Origin: Nitrosospira sp. Nsp2
GTDB taxonomy: Bacteria; Pseudomonadota; Gammaproteobacteria; Burkholderiales; Nitrosomonadaceae
Direction: 5' to 3'
Length of the DNA: 64,000 bases
Assembly (NCBI RefSeq): GCF_003050965.1
Contig: NZ_QAOU01000001.1
Coordinates: forward strand, 1 to 64,000
Positions 48,673-58,190 of this stretch are shown here, piece after piece. How positions within the stretch are numbered: the first letter of the stretch is position 1; each line of letters opens with the position of its first letter. The notes beneath the pieces were generated by a model. That model was not told the origin of the DNA. It did not search any database and saw only the letters and a list, made by a program, of their open reading frames with translations. A program made the translations under genes and the position numbers.

Positions 48673-50322
48673 ATGAAAGAGGCAGCCTTACCCGATTCAT
48701 ACTGGAATCAGCCATTTCTCCTGTCGCGCGGCGACCGGTTGGCCGGTGTCCGCGACACCCGTCCGGCGGGATCTGACGAGGGTATACTCGACGCCAAGAC
48801 ATTCGACGCGATAGAGACCGATCAATTGTTCGACTCGCTCAATCACGCGGTTACCCATGCGGGGCAGTCGGTTCTTTACCGCTCGCTGGCCCGGCCAGGG
48901 ACGGAGGTGGCAGTGGCCCGAAAAAAACAGGAGGCGCTACGGGAGCTCGAGTCCGACCCCGCCTTTCGGGACGCGCTACGGAATTTTATCGACGAAATGG
49001 CGCGGGGTGAGCAGTCCTTGTACCAATTGCTCTACGGGACGTTTACCGGCGGTCTTGCTATCGATAGTTCCGGAGCTGGTAAAAAAGATGAAATGGAATT
49101 CAGTGGCTACGGCTATCACCAGTTCATCGATGGAACGGGCTTCGTTGTTGATCTGGTCGAGATGGCGCAGGCCTTGCCACAGCCGCGGAGCGAATATTTG
49201 CGCGACTTGTTCAAAGCGATTCGCGACTTCGGCACGTCGCGTATTTATTCACTGATACGCGGTCCCGTTTATGTAGTAGAGGGAAAATTCAAGACGGGCG
49301 AAGAGAAACCCCGCTATTTGCCGATTCCACGCTTCCGGCCGTCGATGTTCAAGCCTCTGCCGATCTTTTTGATCCTGGCAGCGGTGGTCGCAGGCCTTTA
49401 TTTTTTCCAGGGTTTACTGGCGGGTTTTGGCATCGCATATCTGGGTTATGGGATACTTGTGCTGGCAGTACCCATTCTTCCGGTCATCTTGATTGCAATC
49501 GCCTCCTCAGACCGCGACTCTGTCATCTATCCGTTGCGAAAGCTGTTCAGGCATAGTCCCGAGTTGGCGCGTTTGCTTGAAACAATGGGCATGATCGATG
49601 AAATCCTGTCTTTTCATCGTTATTCCCATGCCTTCAGCGGGAAGATGACACTTCCGGAAATAATGGAAAGCGAGCGCCATTCGCTTAGTGCCACCGAAGC
49701 CAGAAACCCTCTGCTTGCCCGGGCCAATCCCAACTATGTGCCTAACGATATCGAACTTGATGATGCGGGACGGCTGCTAGTCATCACCGGACCCAATAGC
49801 GGCGGCAAGACAGCCTACTGCAAGACCGTGGCCCAGATTCAGCTGCTTGGCCAGATCGGCTGCTATATTCCCGCCTCGACCGCGCGTATGGTATTGGCGG
49901 AACATATTTTCTACCAGGTGCCCGATCCCGGGCACCTGGACGAGGGGATGGGACGTTTTGCCCACGAACTGAAACGCACGCGCGAAATTTTCTTCAGCTC
50001 AACAGCGCGCAGCCTCGTCGTGCTGGATGAGCTTTCGGAGGGAACGACGTTTGAGGAGAAAATGGAACTGTCGGAGTATGTCCTTGCAGGCTTCTACCAG
50101 CTGGGGGCAAGCACATTGCTGGTGACACATAACCACGAGCTGTGTGAGCGCTTGCAGGACAAGGGCATCGGGCGGTACCTGCAGGGCGAGTTTCTGCCCC
50201 AGGGCCCAACCTATCGTCTGATCCCTGGAGTTTCGCGGGTGAGCCACGCGGATCGCGTGGCCGCTGCGCTGGGTTTCAGCAAAGAGGATGTAGAGAAGCA
50301 CCTTGCAGCGCGGGGCACGTAA
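48673..50322 (+). CDS. Membrane-anchored MutS-like ATPase
   Basis: The 549-residue protein carries a C-terminal MutS domain-V ATPase: Walker A ITGPNSGGKTAYCKT, the signature region DEGMGRFAHELKRTREIF, Walker B SLVVLDELSEGT and the H-motif LVTHNHEL. Instead of MutS mismatch-binding domains it has an N-terminal helical lever-like part and two membrane segments around residues 233-285 (PIFLILAAVVAGLYFF and GILVLAVPILPVILIAI). The ATPase should be in the cytoplasm at the inner membrane. Proteins of this MutS-related, membrane-bound sort are of unknown function and are unlikely to do classical mismatch repair. It is a single gene. Confidence 0.88.
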   Translation: MKEAALPDSYWNQPFLLSRGDRLAGVRDTRPAGSDEGILDAKTFDAIETDQLFDSLNHAVTHAGQSVLYRSLARPGTEVAVARKKQEALRELESDPAFRDALRNFIDEMARGEQSLYQLLYGTFTGGLAIDSSGAGKKDEMEFSGYGYHQFIDGTGFVVDLVEMAQALPQPRSEYLRDLFKAIRDFGTSRIYSLIRGPVYVVEGKFKTGEEKPRYLPIPRFRPSMFKPLPIFLILAAVVAGLYFFQGLLAGFGIAYLGYGILVLAVPILPVILIAIASSDRDSVIYPLRKLFRHSPELARLLETMGMIDEILSFHRYSHAFSGKMTLPEIMESERHSLSATEARNPLLARANPNYVPNDIELDDAGRLLVITGPNSGGKTAYCKTVAQIQLLGQIGCYIPASTARMVLAEHIFYQVPDPGHLDEGMGRFAHELKRTREIFFSSTARSLVVLDELSEGTTFEEKMELSEYVLAGFYQLGASTLLVTHNHELCERLQDKGIGRYLQGEFLPQGPTYRLIPGVSRVSHADRVAAALGFSKEDVEKHLAARGT

Positions 50323-50534
50323 GCGCCGGGCCGGCATCAGTTTGGCGCGCAGAACGTGGCGACATATCGTCTCTTCCAATGGTCCGACTGACCTATTGCT
50401 GAGCTCTGCTCTGTCTCTGGTTCTATAATCCAGGATGTGAAAACTGTGTACCACTACCACAATGCGAAGTTCAATCGTCGCTTCGCGTCACAGATTCTTT
50501 CACACGAAGCCGGAGCTGAAAAAGGATCAAGTTG

Positions 50535-51524
50535 ATGAAAGCACTGGTTACGGGCGCAAATGGATTTGTCGGTTCGGCCGTTGCAAGGTGTTTACTAAAC
50601 GCCGGACATGAAGTGCGGTGCCTGGTAAGACCGGGCAGCGACCGGCGCAATCTCCACAAGTTGCCTGTCGAACTCTCCGAAGGAGATTTGCGATCCGCTC
50701 CATCTTTGAAGCGGGCGGTGACGGGCTGTGATAGCTTGTTCCACGTTGCCGCCGATTATCGCCTCTGGGTTCCAAACCCGGAAACGATGTACGAGATCAA
50801 CGTAAAGGGAACTCAGGCATTGATACTCGCGGCGGCCGAAGCCGGAGTAAAAAGGATGATATACACCAGCAGCGTGGCAACGCTAGGAATAAATCAGGAT
50901 GGCATCCCGGCCACCGAGGAGACGCCCTCGAGTCTTTTATCCATGACTGGACACTACAAGCGTTCCAAATTCATGGCCGAGCAAGTTGTTCAGCAGATGA
51001 CTGATGAGCATAGACTGCCGCTGGTTATCGTGAACCCTTCTACGCCCATCGGGCCTCGAGATATCAGACCTACGCCAACAGGCCGTATCGTGGTGGATAC
51101 GTTATGTGACCGGATGCCGGCATATGTAAATACAGGTTTGAATATAGCCCATGCTGATGACGTTGCGCATGGCCATCTGCTGGCTCATGCGCATGGAAAA
51201 CCCGGGCAACGCTATATACTCGGCGGCGAAAACATGACGTTATTGGAAATACTCCAGATGATCGATCAGATTCGCGGCAAGCAGACGAAACGGTTCAGCC
51301 TTCCCGTGAAGCTGATCCTTCCAGCCGCGTGGCTGATGGAAAAAATGGCTATGGTTACGCAGATCGAGCCGCGCGCGACGATGGATAGCCTGCGCATGGC
51401 GCGAAAAAAAATGTTTTACTCCAGTGACAAGGCCGTACGTGAACTGGGGTATCGATATCGGCCTGCGGCGGAGGCGCTTGAGGACGCGATGACCTGGTTT
51501 CAGGATAATGGATATTGCGGGTAG
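50535..51524 (+). CDS. hpnA: Hopanoid-associated sugar epimerase (HpnA-type SDR)
   Basis: This 329-residue extended short-chain dehydrogenase begins with the NAD(P) motif TGANGFVGSAVAR and has the catalytic pair in the YKRSK motif (Tyr/Lys), with GDLR for the cofactor ribose and NPSTPIGPRDI after it. HpnA-like enzymes are tied to hopanoid lipid synthesis. The start is ATG 50535, with AAAGGA 8 bases upstream; a TTG three bases earlier is less likely. No other hpn gene is in this window, so its true substrate is unclear. Confidence 0.85.
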   Translation: MKALVTGANGFVGSAVARCLLNAGHEVRCLVRPGSDRRNLHKLPVELSEGDLRSAPSLKRAVTGCDSLFHVAADYRLWVPNPETMYEINVKGTQALILAAAEAGVKRMIYTSSVATLGINQDGIPATEETPSSLLSMTGHYKRSKFMAEQVVQQMTDEHRLPLVIVNPSTPIGPRDIRPTPTGRIVVDTLCDRMPAYVNTGLNIAHADDVAHGHLLAHAHGKPGQRYILGGENMTLLEILQMIDQIRGKQTKRFSLPVKLILPAAWLMEKMAMVTQIEPRATMDSLRMARKKMFYSSDKAVRELGYRYRPAAEALEDAMTWFQDNGYCG

Positions 51525-51759
51525 CTTTTCTTCACGCTTAAGGACTCTCTCGATAGACAGTCGATCAAGTCAACCCAACATGAGTCCCATCTCTCCGGCA
51601 GGACAAACCCCAGGCCTCTTCTACTGTCCTAGCCCCGTTTTGCCTGGGACCCCCGCTGCCATTAACGGTCCCCAAGTCATCAAAACAGCTTGTATCACTT
51701 TCCCGGGCTAAATGCTCGGTTTGACGTTATTCCCTTGCCCGGCATCTTGGGCACGGTAT

Positions 51760-53055
51760 TTATTGCGCACCCTTCCGGCTTCGGTCTACTTCAATTGCTG
51801 TAACCAGGCTGCCGCGGTTTCCCCATGCGTTCCGGATGTACGACAAAACAAGAGCGATCTCTTCGTCATGCAAGATCTGCGCGAATGGCGGCATGCCATA
51901 AGGACGTGGATTGCTTGCCGTGACGGGCGCATATCCACCATAGAGAATGCTGCGAATCGCGTTGGTCGGCGACGCCAGCGTGACTCCGCGGTTTCCCGCC
52001 AACGCCGGATAAGCGTTCGGCCTGCCTTGCCCCAGGTTGCCATGGCAATCTTCGCAAAGTGTTTTGTAGATCTCCCCGCCTCGCGCAAGAAGCTTATCGA
52101 CCTCCTCGGTGAGGGGAGGTGCCACCCCGCGTGATCGTGGATCGCCCGGGGGCAACGATTTCAGATACGCCGCCATGGCACGGGCGTCATCCTCCTTCAA
52201 ATGCTGAAGACTTTGGGTGACAACATCGGCCATCGGGCCGGCAGTGGCAGCGCGGGGTGACAACCCTGTTTTAAGCAACTGAACAATGTCCTGGATCGGC
52301 CAGTCTGAGGTGCTGCCTTCCTGGAGCGAGGTCAGGGACGGCGCGTACCAGTTGGTACCCATGAGTTGCCCCCCTCCCAATAGCCCACCCTGGCTCCCAC
52401 CCAACGGATTGCGGGTTGTGTGACAAGCATTGCAATGTCCAAGCCCTTGCACCAGATATGCTCCCCGGTTCCATTCATCATTTTTCTTCAAATCGGGCTG
52501 ATAAGCGCCGGGGTCAAAGTAAAGGGCGCGCCAGATATAAATGAGCGGGCGGAGACTGAACGGAAAGCGGATCTGGCTCGGCGGATTTTTCCGCTGAACG
52601 GGGGTGAGGGACTGGAGGTAGGCGAAAATAGCATTGGAGTCTTCGCGGGTTACTTTGGTGTACTCCGTGTAGGGGAAAGCCGGATACAACGGGGTGCCGT
52701 GGCGTCCTTTACCATCGTGCAGCGCCCGCCATAAGTCATTTTCATTCCACTGCCCAATCCCGGTTTCCGAATCGGGTGTAATGTTTGGCGTGATGAACGT
52801 GCCGATGGAGGTGACGAGGCGATGTCCTCCCGCGTACGGGCGCCCACCCTGCGTCGTGTGGCATCCCATGCAGTTACCGACGTGCGCGAGATAGGCGCCC
52901 CGTGCTTGCAGGGACTGTCTTGCCGCCGTGTCATCCGCCTTCGCTATCGGCGATTTTTCGCTCTCTTCGATCCTGGACGACGTATCAGCGGATGCCAGGA
53001 ACAGGCCGATACCCAAGAGTCCGGCAAGCGCAGCGGCGATGGCAATATGTTTCAT
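51760..53055 (-). CDS. Triheme c-type cytochrome (alcohol-dehydrogenase cytochrome-subunit-like)
   Basis: This 431-residue exported protein has three CXXCH haem sites: CMGCH near residue 50, CNACH near 213 and CEDCH near 338, with a signal peptide or anchor at MKHIAIAAALAGLLGIGLFL. The three-domain layout resembles the cytochrome subunit of PQQ alcohol dehydrogenases and gluconate dehydrogenases. It is the last gene of the copper operon; its ATG overlaps the stop of the upstream cytochrome gene by 4 bp (ATGA), so both are coupled. It probably passes electrons in the periplasm. Whether the two cytochromes serve copper oxidation, respiration or another dehydrogenase is not known. Confidence 0.88.
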   Translation of the reverse strand: MKHIAIAAALAGLLGIGLFLASADTSSRIEESEKSPIAKADDTAARQSLQARGAYLAHVGNCMGCHTTQGGRPYAGGHRLVTSIGTFITPNITPDSETGIGQWNENDLWRALHDGKGRHGTPLYPAFPYTEYTKVTREDSNAIFAYLQSLTPVQRKNPPSQIRFPFSLRPLIYIWRALYFDPGAYQPDLKKNDEWNRGAYLVQGLGHCNACHTTRNPLGGSQGGLLGGGQLMGTNWYAPSLTSLQEGSTSDWPIQDIVQLLKTGLSPRAATAGPMADVVTQSLQHLKEDDARAMAAYLKSLPPGDPRSRGVAPPLTEEVDKLLARGGEIYKTLCEDCHGNLGQGRPNAYPALAGNRGVTLASPTNAIRSILYGGYAPVTASNPRPYGMPPFAQILHDEEIALVLSYIRNAWGNRGSLVTAIEVDRSRKGAQ

Positions 53056-53783
53056 TGTGGAAGCCCGGATTGCAGGACGATGCTCGCGCAACGCCTTGCC
53101 AGTTCATCGGGAAGCGTTGGCGCGGGTTCCTCGCGCTTAAACCGGGCTTCGGACACGGGTTGCGCCGCCAGCCACTCCGCAATAATGCTCGCCTCGTTAG
53201 TAGTGAGCTGTTTCGCAATTTCCGACATACAGTCGGGAGTCTGCCCCCGCATCAGACCGCCATGCTGCCAGTTGCCGAATTGGGCAATTAGGTAGACGCG
53301 GGGCAGTCCGAGTAAGCCAGGAATAAAAGGCGGTGTCCCCATCAGGTCCTTACCGTGGCACTCAACGCACGCAGGGATTTTGCGGGTGGGATCACCCCGG
53401 GTCACAAGCTTTCGAGCGAGCTCGATTTCCGCGGACGAGGCCCTCATCGGCTCGGGTGGAGGAAAGGCCTGTTTCAGGGAAGCGAAGTACGCCGCCATTT
53501 CCCGCAGATATGGGTCGGGCAAGCCTTCCAGCAGCAGGGCCATGGGTTGATAGTGTCGCTTGCCATCGCGGAAATTACGCAACTGGTTGAAAAGATAACC
53601 TTCAGGCTTGCCCGCGATACGCGGGTAGTACGCATCTCTTCCCTTTTTATCTTCCGGACCATGGCAGACGATACAGGGCTTCACCCGTTCCTCCACGGTG
53701 TCGGGAGCGCTGGCCGTGAGTGTTTCCGCTGCGCCAGCGGGATGCGCGATAAACAAAAGAGCGGTCAGAAAGAGTCGTTTCAT
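53052..53783 (-). CDS. Diheme c-type cytochrome, c4/c553-like
   Basis: The 243-residue periplasmic protein has a signal peptide (ending near AGAAE, residue 19) and two haem sites, CIVCH near 37 and CVECH near 139. Each half has the cytochrome c4-like sequence pattern (YYPRIAGKPEGYLFNQLRNFRDG in the first; FIPGLLGLPRVYLIAQFGNWQ in the second). It lies 80 bp downstream of csoR on the same strand, and its stop overlaps the start of the triheme cytochrome. It is probably an electron carrier to a terminal oxidase. Confidence 0.9.
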   Translation of the reverse strand: MKRLFLTALLFIAHPAGAAETLTASAPDTVEERVKPCIVCHGPEDKKGRDAYYPRIAGKPEGYLFNQLRNFRDGKRHYQPMALLLEGLPDPYLREMAAYFASLKQAFPPPEPMRASSAEIELARKLVTRGDPTRKIPACVECHGKDLMGTPPFIPGLLGLPRVYLIAQFGNWQHGGLMRGQTPDCMSEIAKQLTTNEASIIAEWLAAQPVSEARFKREEPAPTLPDELARRCASIVLQSGLPQ

Positions 53784-53863
53784 GAGACCTTCGTTCGTGC
53801 TGTTCTTTTCAGGGGCATAGAAATGTACTTGTATTGGTGGAAATGTATATGGAATACCCGGCG

Positions 53864-54175
53864 CTAACGGGCGAATTTCCGCACCACCATCATCAATTCA
53901 TCGATCGCTTCGTCTCCCTTGCCCGACTTGATTGCCCCCTGCATGCAGCCATGAGTATGGTTTTCGAGCAACCGCATCGCCACGGCGTCAAGCGCGGACT
54001 GAAGCGCAGATACCTGGTTCAGGATATCCACGCAATAACGATCCTCGGTAATCATCTTTGCCACCCCACGCACCTGACCCTCGATCCGATTGAGGCGTTT
54101 TATCAACGCTTCCTTGTCCGGTTGCACCACCATATCGGGTGCATGGCAGGGCTTCTTGTCAGCCGACGACTTCAA
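53864..54175 (-). CDS. csoR: CsoR/RcnR-family metal-sensing repressor
   Basis: This small all-helical repressor has the conserved copper ligands of the CsoR class: Cys in RYCVD, His in THGC and Cys in HGCMQ, plus [19 protein letters not shown] and [12 protein letters not shown]. Copper binding would release DNA. The start is uncertain: TTG at 54175 has AAGGAGG 7 bases before it and overlaps copZ by 17 bp, giving a CHAPD N-terminal motif like those of some family members; ATG 54133 gives a shorter 89-residue form. It probably controls its own operon through the operator at 58143-58163. Confidence 0.85.
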   Translation of the reverse strand: MKSSADKKPCHAPDMVVQPDKEALIKRLNRIEGQVRGVAKMITEDRYCVDILNQVSALQSALDAVAMRLLENHTHGCMQGAIKSGKGDEAIDELMMVVRKFAR

Positions 54176-54368
54176 AACCGGCCTCCTTGATCGCATTCTT
54201 TAACTGATCGGTATGGGTTATTGCACCGTCGTAGGCGATTTTTGCCTGTTTCTGTTCGAGAGAAACATCCGCGCTGCTGACACCGGGTATCTTCTCCAGC
54301 ACGTTCTTCACGCTGTTGACACAACCCATGCAGGTCATTCCGTTGACTTTTATGATTTCTGTTTGCAT
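54159..54368 (-). CDS. copZ: Copper chaperone CopZ-like HMA protein
   Basis: This 69-residue single-domain HMA protein has the copper-binding loop [11 protein letters not shown] and the usual ferredoxin-like pattern. It carries Cu(I) in the cytoplasm to CopA. The ATG at 54368 is chosen because AAAGGAG is 8 bases upstream; another ATG at 54374 lies too close (2 bases) to that site. Its 3' end overlaps the probable csoR start. It follows copA by 24 bp. Confidence 0.93.
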   Translation of the reverse strand: MQTEIIKVNGMTCMGCVNSVKNVLEKIPGVSSADVSLEQKQAKIAYDGAITHTDQLKNAIKEAGFEVVG

Positions 54369-54392
54369 TTTCATGACTCCTTTCCGGTTAAG

Positions 54393-56816
54393 TTAAATCG
54401 ATTGCTCAACAGCGGGCTCAGGCGCCGTCCGCCACCGTTTCAGCAGCAACGAGTTGCTAACTACCGATACTGAACTCATTGCCATCGCCGCGCCGGCGAT
54501 CACGGGGCTGAGTAAGCCTGCCGCCGCCAGCGGTATGCCCAGCACGTTGTAGATAAAAGCAAAAAAAAGGTTCTGCCGGATTTTCCCAAGCGTGGCGCGA
54601 GAGAGGGAGATGGCGTCAGCCACACTCATCAGGTCGTCGCGCATGAGGGTAATATCGGCGGCTTGAATTGCCACATCTGAACCTGCCCCTATGGCAAAGC
54701 TCACATCGGCGGCGGCCAGGGCGGGCGCATCGTTGATTCCGTCGCCAACCATGCCCGTAAATTTTCCGTTTTCCTTCATCTTGCGTACTTCTGCGGCCTT
54801 ATCCCTGGGCAGCACCTCGGCACGATATTCCGTGATGCCGGTTTGCCGGGCGATAGCTGCTGCGGTGGCGCGATTGTCTCCGGTCAGCATGATGACTTCA
54901 ATGCCCATTGCCTGCAGTCGCGCTACCGCTTGCGCGGAAGTGCTCCTCACCCGGTCGGCAATGGCGAGATAGCCGAGAATTTCAGTTGTGGGCGCATTTG
55001 CAGTGTTTACCTCGGAAAGGCACACGACCGTTTTACCCTCGGCCTGAAGAACAGCTATTAGTTCTTCATCAACGTGCGCGCCATGTTCTCTCGCAAAGCG
55101 GGGCGAGCCGAGCATGTATTCGACGTCATCAATACCCGCCGTAATACCGCTGCCAGCAATTGCTCTGAAATTGCTCACTGCCCGCGGCCGTATCCCTGCG
55201 CTGCCGGCCCGCTCCATTACCGCTTTCGCCAGGGGATGTTCCGATCCCTGTTCGAGACTAACCGCAACCTCCATCAGCTCGCGCTCCGTAATTGATCCCG
55301 CCGGCACGATATTCGTTACTGCGGGCCTCCCTTCCGTTAGCGTGCCGGTCTTATCCAGGATCAGAACCCGAATTTTTTCAGCCTGCTCCAGCGCCGCGGC
55401 GTTTTTCACCAGCACTCCGGCCTGCGCGCCACGCCCCACTCCGACCATGATTGCAGTTGGCGTCGCCAGTCCTAATGCGCAGGGGCAGGCAATGACCAGT
55501 ACCGCCACGGCGTTGATGAGGGCGGGAACGAAATCACCTGCCAGCCCCCATGTGAGGAGCAGGGTCAGCACGCTCAGGGAAACCACCACCGGCACGAATA
55601 CTCCGGAAACAGTATCGGCGAGCCGCTGGATCGGGGCCTTGGAGCCTTGAGCTTCCTCAATCAGGCGAATAATCGCAGCAAGCTGGGTATGAGCGCCGAC
55701 GCCGGTGGCGCGGCACTTGAGCAACCCCTGCTGATTTACCGTGGCTGCATAGACTTTCGCATCTGCTCGCTTCGCAATGGGCATGCTTTCGCCGGTCAAC
55801 ATTGCCTCATCTACACTGGAGGCGCCTTCAATGACGATGCCGTCCACCGGCAAGCTCTCGCCCGGGCGAACGATAAAAACGTCCCCGACCTTGAGCGTGA
55901 TTACCTCCACTTCGATTATCTCGCCGTTACGCTCTACCCGAGCAGTCTTGGGTTGCAGTTTGACGAGTTCCTCGATCGCTGCGGAAGTCTTGCTTTTAGC
56001 GCGGGCTTCCATCAATTTGCCCAGCAGCACCAGTGTGATGATGGCCGTGCTTGCTTCGAAATAGACATGTTGATCCAGCCCCAGCAACGTCACTGCCGAG
56101 CTGAACAAATATGCCATGCTGGTACCCAGCGCCACCAGGACATCCATGTTGGCGCCGCCCCCGCGCAACGCATTCCACGCGCCGATATAGAAGCGTCTTC
56201 CCACCCAGAACTGGACCGGCGTCGCCAGCAGCAACTGCAGGCCCCGCGGCAGTTCCATATGGTCGCCCCAGAACATGGGGATCATCTGAAGCATTAAGGG
56301 GAGGCTCAGCGCAGCCGAAATCCAGAACATGCGGAGCTCCACCTGGTAATTGGCACGCCTGCGCGCTTTCTCTTCGGCATGGCTGGCTTCGCTGATTTCG
56401 GTCGCGCCAAAACCGGTTCGGGTAACCGCCGCGATCAGATCTTCCACTGATGCGGCGCCAGGGTTGAAACGCGCGTGGGCAATCTCAGTGGCGAGGTTGA
56501 CGGTCGCAGTGACTCCCGGCAGTGCGTTCAGCGCCTTTTCGATACGGCCACTGCAGGCGATACACGTCATCCCGGTGATTTGCAGCTGTACGGATTGAGG
56601 CACAACCTGGAATCCCGCTTTTTCGATCGAACGCACCAAGTCTTCGGGGAGAGTTGCGGTAGCGTCAAACTCAATCCGTGCTTTCTCATTGGCAAAATTG
56701 ACAGCCGCGCGCACGCCAGGGAGTTTATTCAGGTTTCTTTCGATACGTGCTGCGCATGCGGCACAAGTCATGCCCTCGATCGGCAGCTCTATTTGTTTTA
56801 ACGCGAATGAGTTCAT
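54393..56816 (-). CDS. copA: Copper-exporting P-type ATPase CopA
   Basis: This 807-residue P1B-type ATPase pumps Cu(I) out of the cytoplasm. Two HMA domains lie at the N-terminus ([12 protein letters not shown] near 16-26 and [12 protein letters not shown] near 83-94). The membrane metal site CPC is at 444-446, the phosphorylated Asp488 sits in DKTGTLTEG, and the hinge [15 protein letters not shown] follows, with TGES before. All key residues are intact. It is the second gene of the copper operon, 67 bp after the SafE-like gene. No clear ribosome site lies ahead of the ATG. Confidence 0.97.
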   Translation of the reverse strand: MNSFALKQIELPIEGMTCAACAARIERNLNKLPGVRAAVNFANEKARIEFDATATLPEDLVRSIEKAGFQVVPQSVQLQITGMTCIACSGRIEKALNALPGVTATVNLATEIAHARFNPGAASVEDLIAAVTRTGFGATEISEASHAEEKARRRANYQVELRMFWISAALSLPLMLQMIPMFWGDHMELPRGLQLLLATPVQFWVGRRFYIGAWNALRGGGANMDVLVALGTSMAYLFSSAVTLLGLDQHVYFEASTAIITLVLLGKLMEARAKSKTSAAIEELVKLQPKTARVERNGEIIEVEVITLKVGDVFIVRPGESLPVDGIVIEGASSVDEAMLTGESMPIAKRADAKVYAATVNQQGLLKCRATGVGAHTQLAAIIRLIEEAQGSKAPIQRLADTVSGVFVPVVVSLSVLTLLLTWGLAGDFVPALINAVAVLVIACPCALGLATPTAIMVGVGRGAQAGVLVKNAAALEQAEKIRVLILDKTGTLTEGRPAVTNIVPAGSITERELMEVAVSLEQGSEHPLAKAVMERAGSAGIRPRAVSNFRAIAGSGITAGIDDVEYMLGSPRFAREHGAHVDEELIAVLQAEGKTVVCLSEVNTANAPTTEILGYLAIADRVRSTSAQAVARLQAMGIEVIMLTGDNRATAAAIARQTGITEYRAEVLPRDKAAEVRKMKENGKFTGMVGDGINDAPALAAADVSFAIGAGSDVAIQAADITLMRDDLMSVADAISLSRATLGKIRQNLFFAFIYNVLGIPLAAAGLLSPVIAGAAMAMSSVSVVSNSLLLKRWRTAPEPAVEQSI

Positions 56817-56883
56817 GCGTGATCAATCTCTTGAAAGAAAATGAATAACCGGCAAGTTAGTCTTGTTGGGGTTTCGCTCGTCG

Positions 56884-58002
56884 CTACCGCATCGTGTTGC
56901 CTGATGCAGATGATTCAAGGTAATTATTCGCGGGCTTGTCACGGGGTCCATGTGCGGGCCCATTCACTGGCCTGAGCTGCTGCGAGGGGGATGTCAGCGA
57001 GTTGAAGTCGTAACCGGAGCCAGTCAATTTTAATCCACGATCCGCCATCATCAAGCCCATGGCAATAACGAGGACCGCTGACGCGAGCACCAGTTGGCGC
57101 AGGATACGGCGAGGGACGCTACTGGCGATCAAGCCGAAGCTCATGAGTGGTATAAGCGTACCGAGGCCAAAGAAGAACAGCATCGTCGCTCCCTCCTGGG
57201 GGCTGCCCGTGCCGGCGGCGGTGATATACATGGCCTGTAAGGGACCGCAGCCCAGCATGAAACCGTTCAACAACCCGATTACCAGCGGGTTGCGCTGGTC
57301 CCGAAGCTCATTCGCCACCCCTTTCGTCACGAAGTGAGGCAAGCGCAGGGTGAAACCCCGTAGGGCCGAAAATACATCCAGCATTTTCAGGCCATAAATT
57401 ATTACAAAAATGCTGGCTGCAATACTGATGACACCTCGCATGTACGGGGTAAAGGTCACGACTGAGCCGAGTAAACCCAAAGTGCCTCCAATAGCGGCGT
57501 AAGAGGCCGTCTTGCCCGTGGCATACATCAGATGGCGCGTCGCGGTGGAAGCAACAGATTGCGGCCCACCCACGGATGCATAGCCGACGACAAACCCGCC
57601 GCACATGCCGATGCAATGAAAACCGGTAAAAAATCCGATGGAAAACAACATGGCGTGGCCGAGATTGGGGCTCATCTCTCCTACCAGGCCGGGGATCATG
57701 CTCTTGCCCCAGACCGTAATACCACCCACTACCAGCAGGAAGAGCAGGAAAATGAACGCGCTTCGCAGATTGCCCAGTGGGGACGTGGCTGCGCCTTCGA
57801 ACTCGTATCCCTTTTCTTCGATCGCAAGGCGAATCCCGGCATCGCCGATGAGCTTGCTGTTGAACTCGACATCAACCGTCTGCTTGACATAATCCGCTTT
57901 TACTTTCTGCACTCCCGGCAAACCAACGATTGCATTCTCGATAGTTTCCTCGCACCCCGTGCAATGCATGCCTTTGATCTTCAGATGTGTGGATTTATTC
58001 AT
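56884..58002 (-). CDS. HMA-domain SafE/UreH-family membrane protein
   Basis: This 372-residue protein fuses an N-terminal HMA domain (MHCTGCEETIENAIVGLPG, with CXXC at 13-16) to a six-helix sulfite-exporter/TauE-like domain of the UreH/SafE kind (GHAMLFSIGFFTGFHCIGMCGGFVVGYASVGG, LNGFMLGCGPLQAMYITA). Similar HMA-membrane fusions accompany CopA in copper clusters and in cytochrome oxidase assembly (CcoS/H-like settings); here a role in copper movement to periplasmic cuproenzymes or haem-copper oxidase is an inference. The ATG at 58002 has AAAGGA 8 bases upstream. It is the first gene of the operon, 138-160 bp from the promoter with the CsoR-like operator. Confidence 0.85.
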   Translation of the reverse strand: MNKSTHLKIKGMHCTGCEETIENAIVGLPGVQKVKADYVKQTVDVEFNSKLIGDAGIRLAIEEKGYEFEGAATSPLGNLRSAFIFLLFLLVVGGITVWGKSMIPGLVGEMSPNLGHAMLFSIGFFTGFHCIGMCGGFVVGYASVGGPQSVASTATRHLMYATGKTASYAAIGGTLGLLGSVVTFTPYMRGVISIAASIFVIIYGLKMLDVFSALRGFTLRLPHFVTKGVANELRDQRNPLVIGLLNGFMLGCGPLQAMYITAAGTGSPQEGATMLFFFGLGTLIPLMSFGLIASSVPRRILRQLVLASAVLVIAMGLMMADRGLKLTGSGYDFNSLTSPSQQLRPVNGPAHGPRDKPANNYLESSASGNTMR

Positions 58003-58139
58003 CGTCGCATCCTTTTGGCCGAACCACAGACTGTCTTCAGGAAATCCCCTCGCGGAATTTGTTCCTCGCAAGTCCCGGAGCCTGGATTCAGCAACTCCTG
58101 CTATCGAATTAAGGAAATTCCATTAGAAGCTTTGCTTTT

Positions 58140-58168
58140 AATATATACCCCAATAGGGTATATGTCAA
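58140..58168 (-). promoter_or_regulatory. Sigma70-type promoter of the copper operon
   Basis: On the minus strand TTGACA (58168-58163) is followed by a 17-base spacer and TATATT (58145-58140), close to consensus. It is 138 bp from the SafE-like gene start. The spacer is almost filled by the operator palindrome. Confidence 0.8.
58143..58163. promoter_or_regulatory. CsoR-type operator overlapping the copper promoter
   Basis: A perfect 8-bp inverted repeat, atataccc / gggtatat with 5-base spacer, resembles the A/T-flanked G-C-tract operators of the CsoR family. It runs from the last base of the -35 box to within the -10 box, so bound repressor would shut the promoter. A weaker copy (atac...gtat with a C-run) lies at 58168-58184. 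Confidence 0.7.
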
Positions 58169-58184
58169 TACCCCCATAGAGTAT
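58168..58184. promoter_or_regulatory. Second, imperfect CsoR-like site
   Basis: The sequence atacccccatagagtat keeps the outer ATAC/GTAT and the C-run but only an imperfect right half. It lies upstream of the -35 box, about 23 bp centre to centre from the main operator, suggesting possible cooperative binding. Confidence 0.4.
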
Positions 58185-58190
58185 GTGTTC

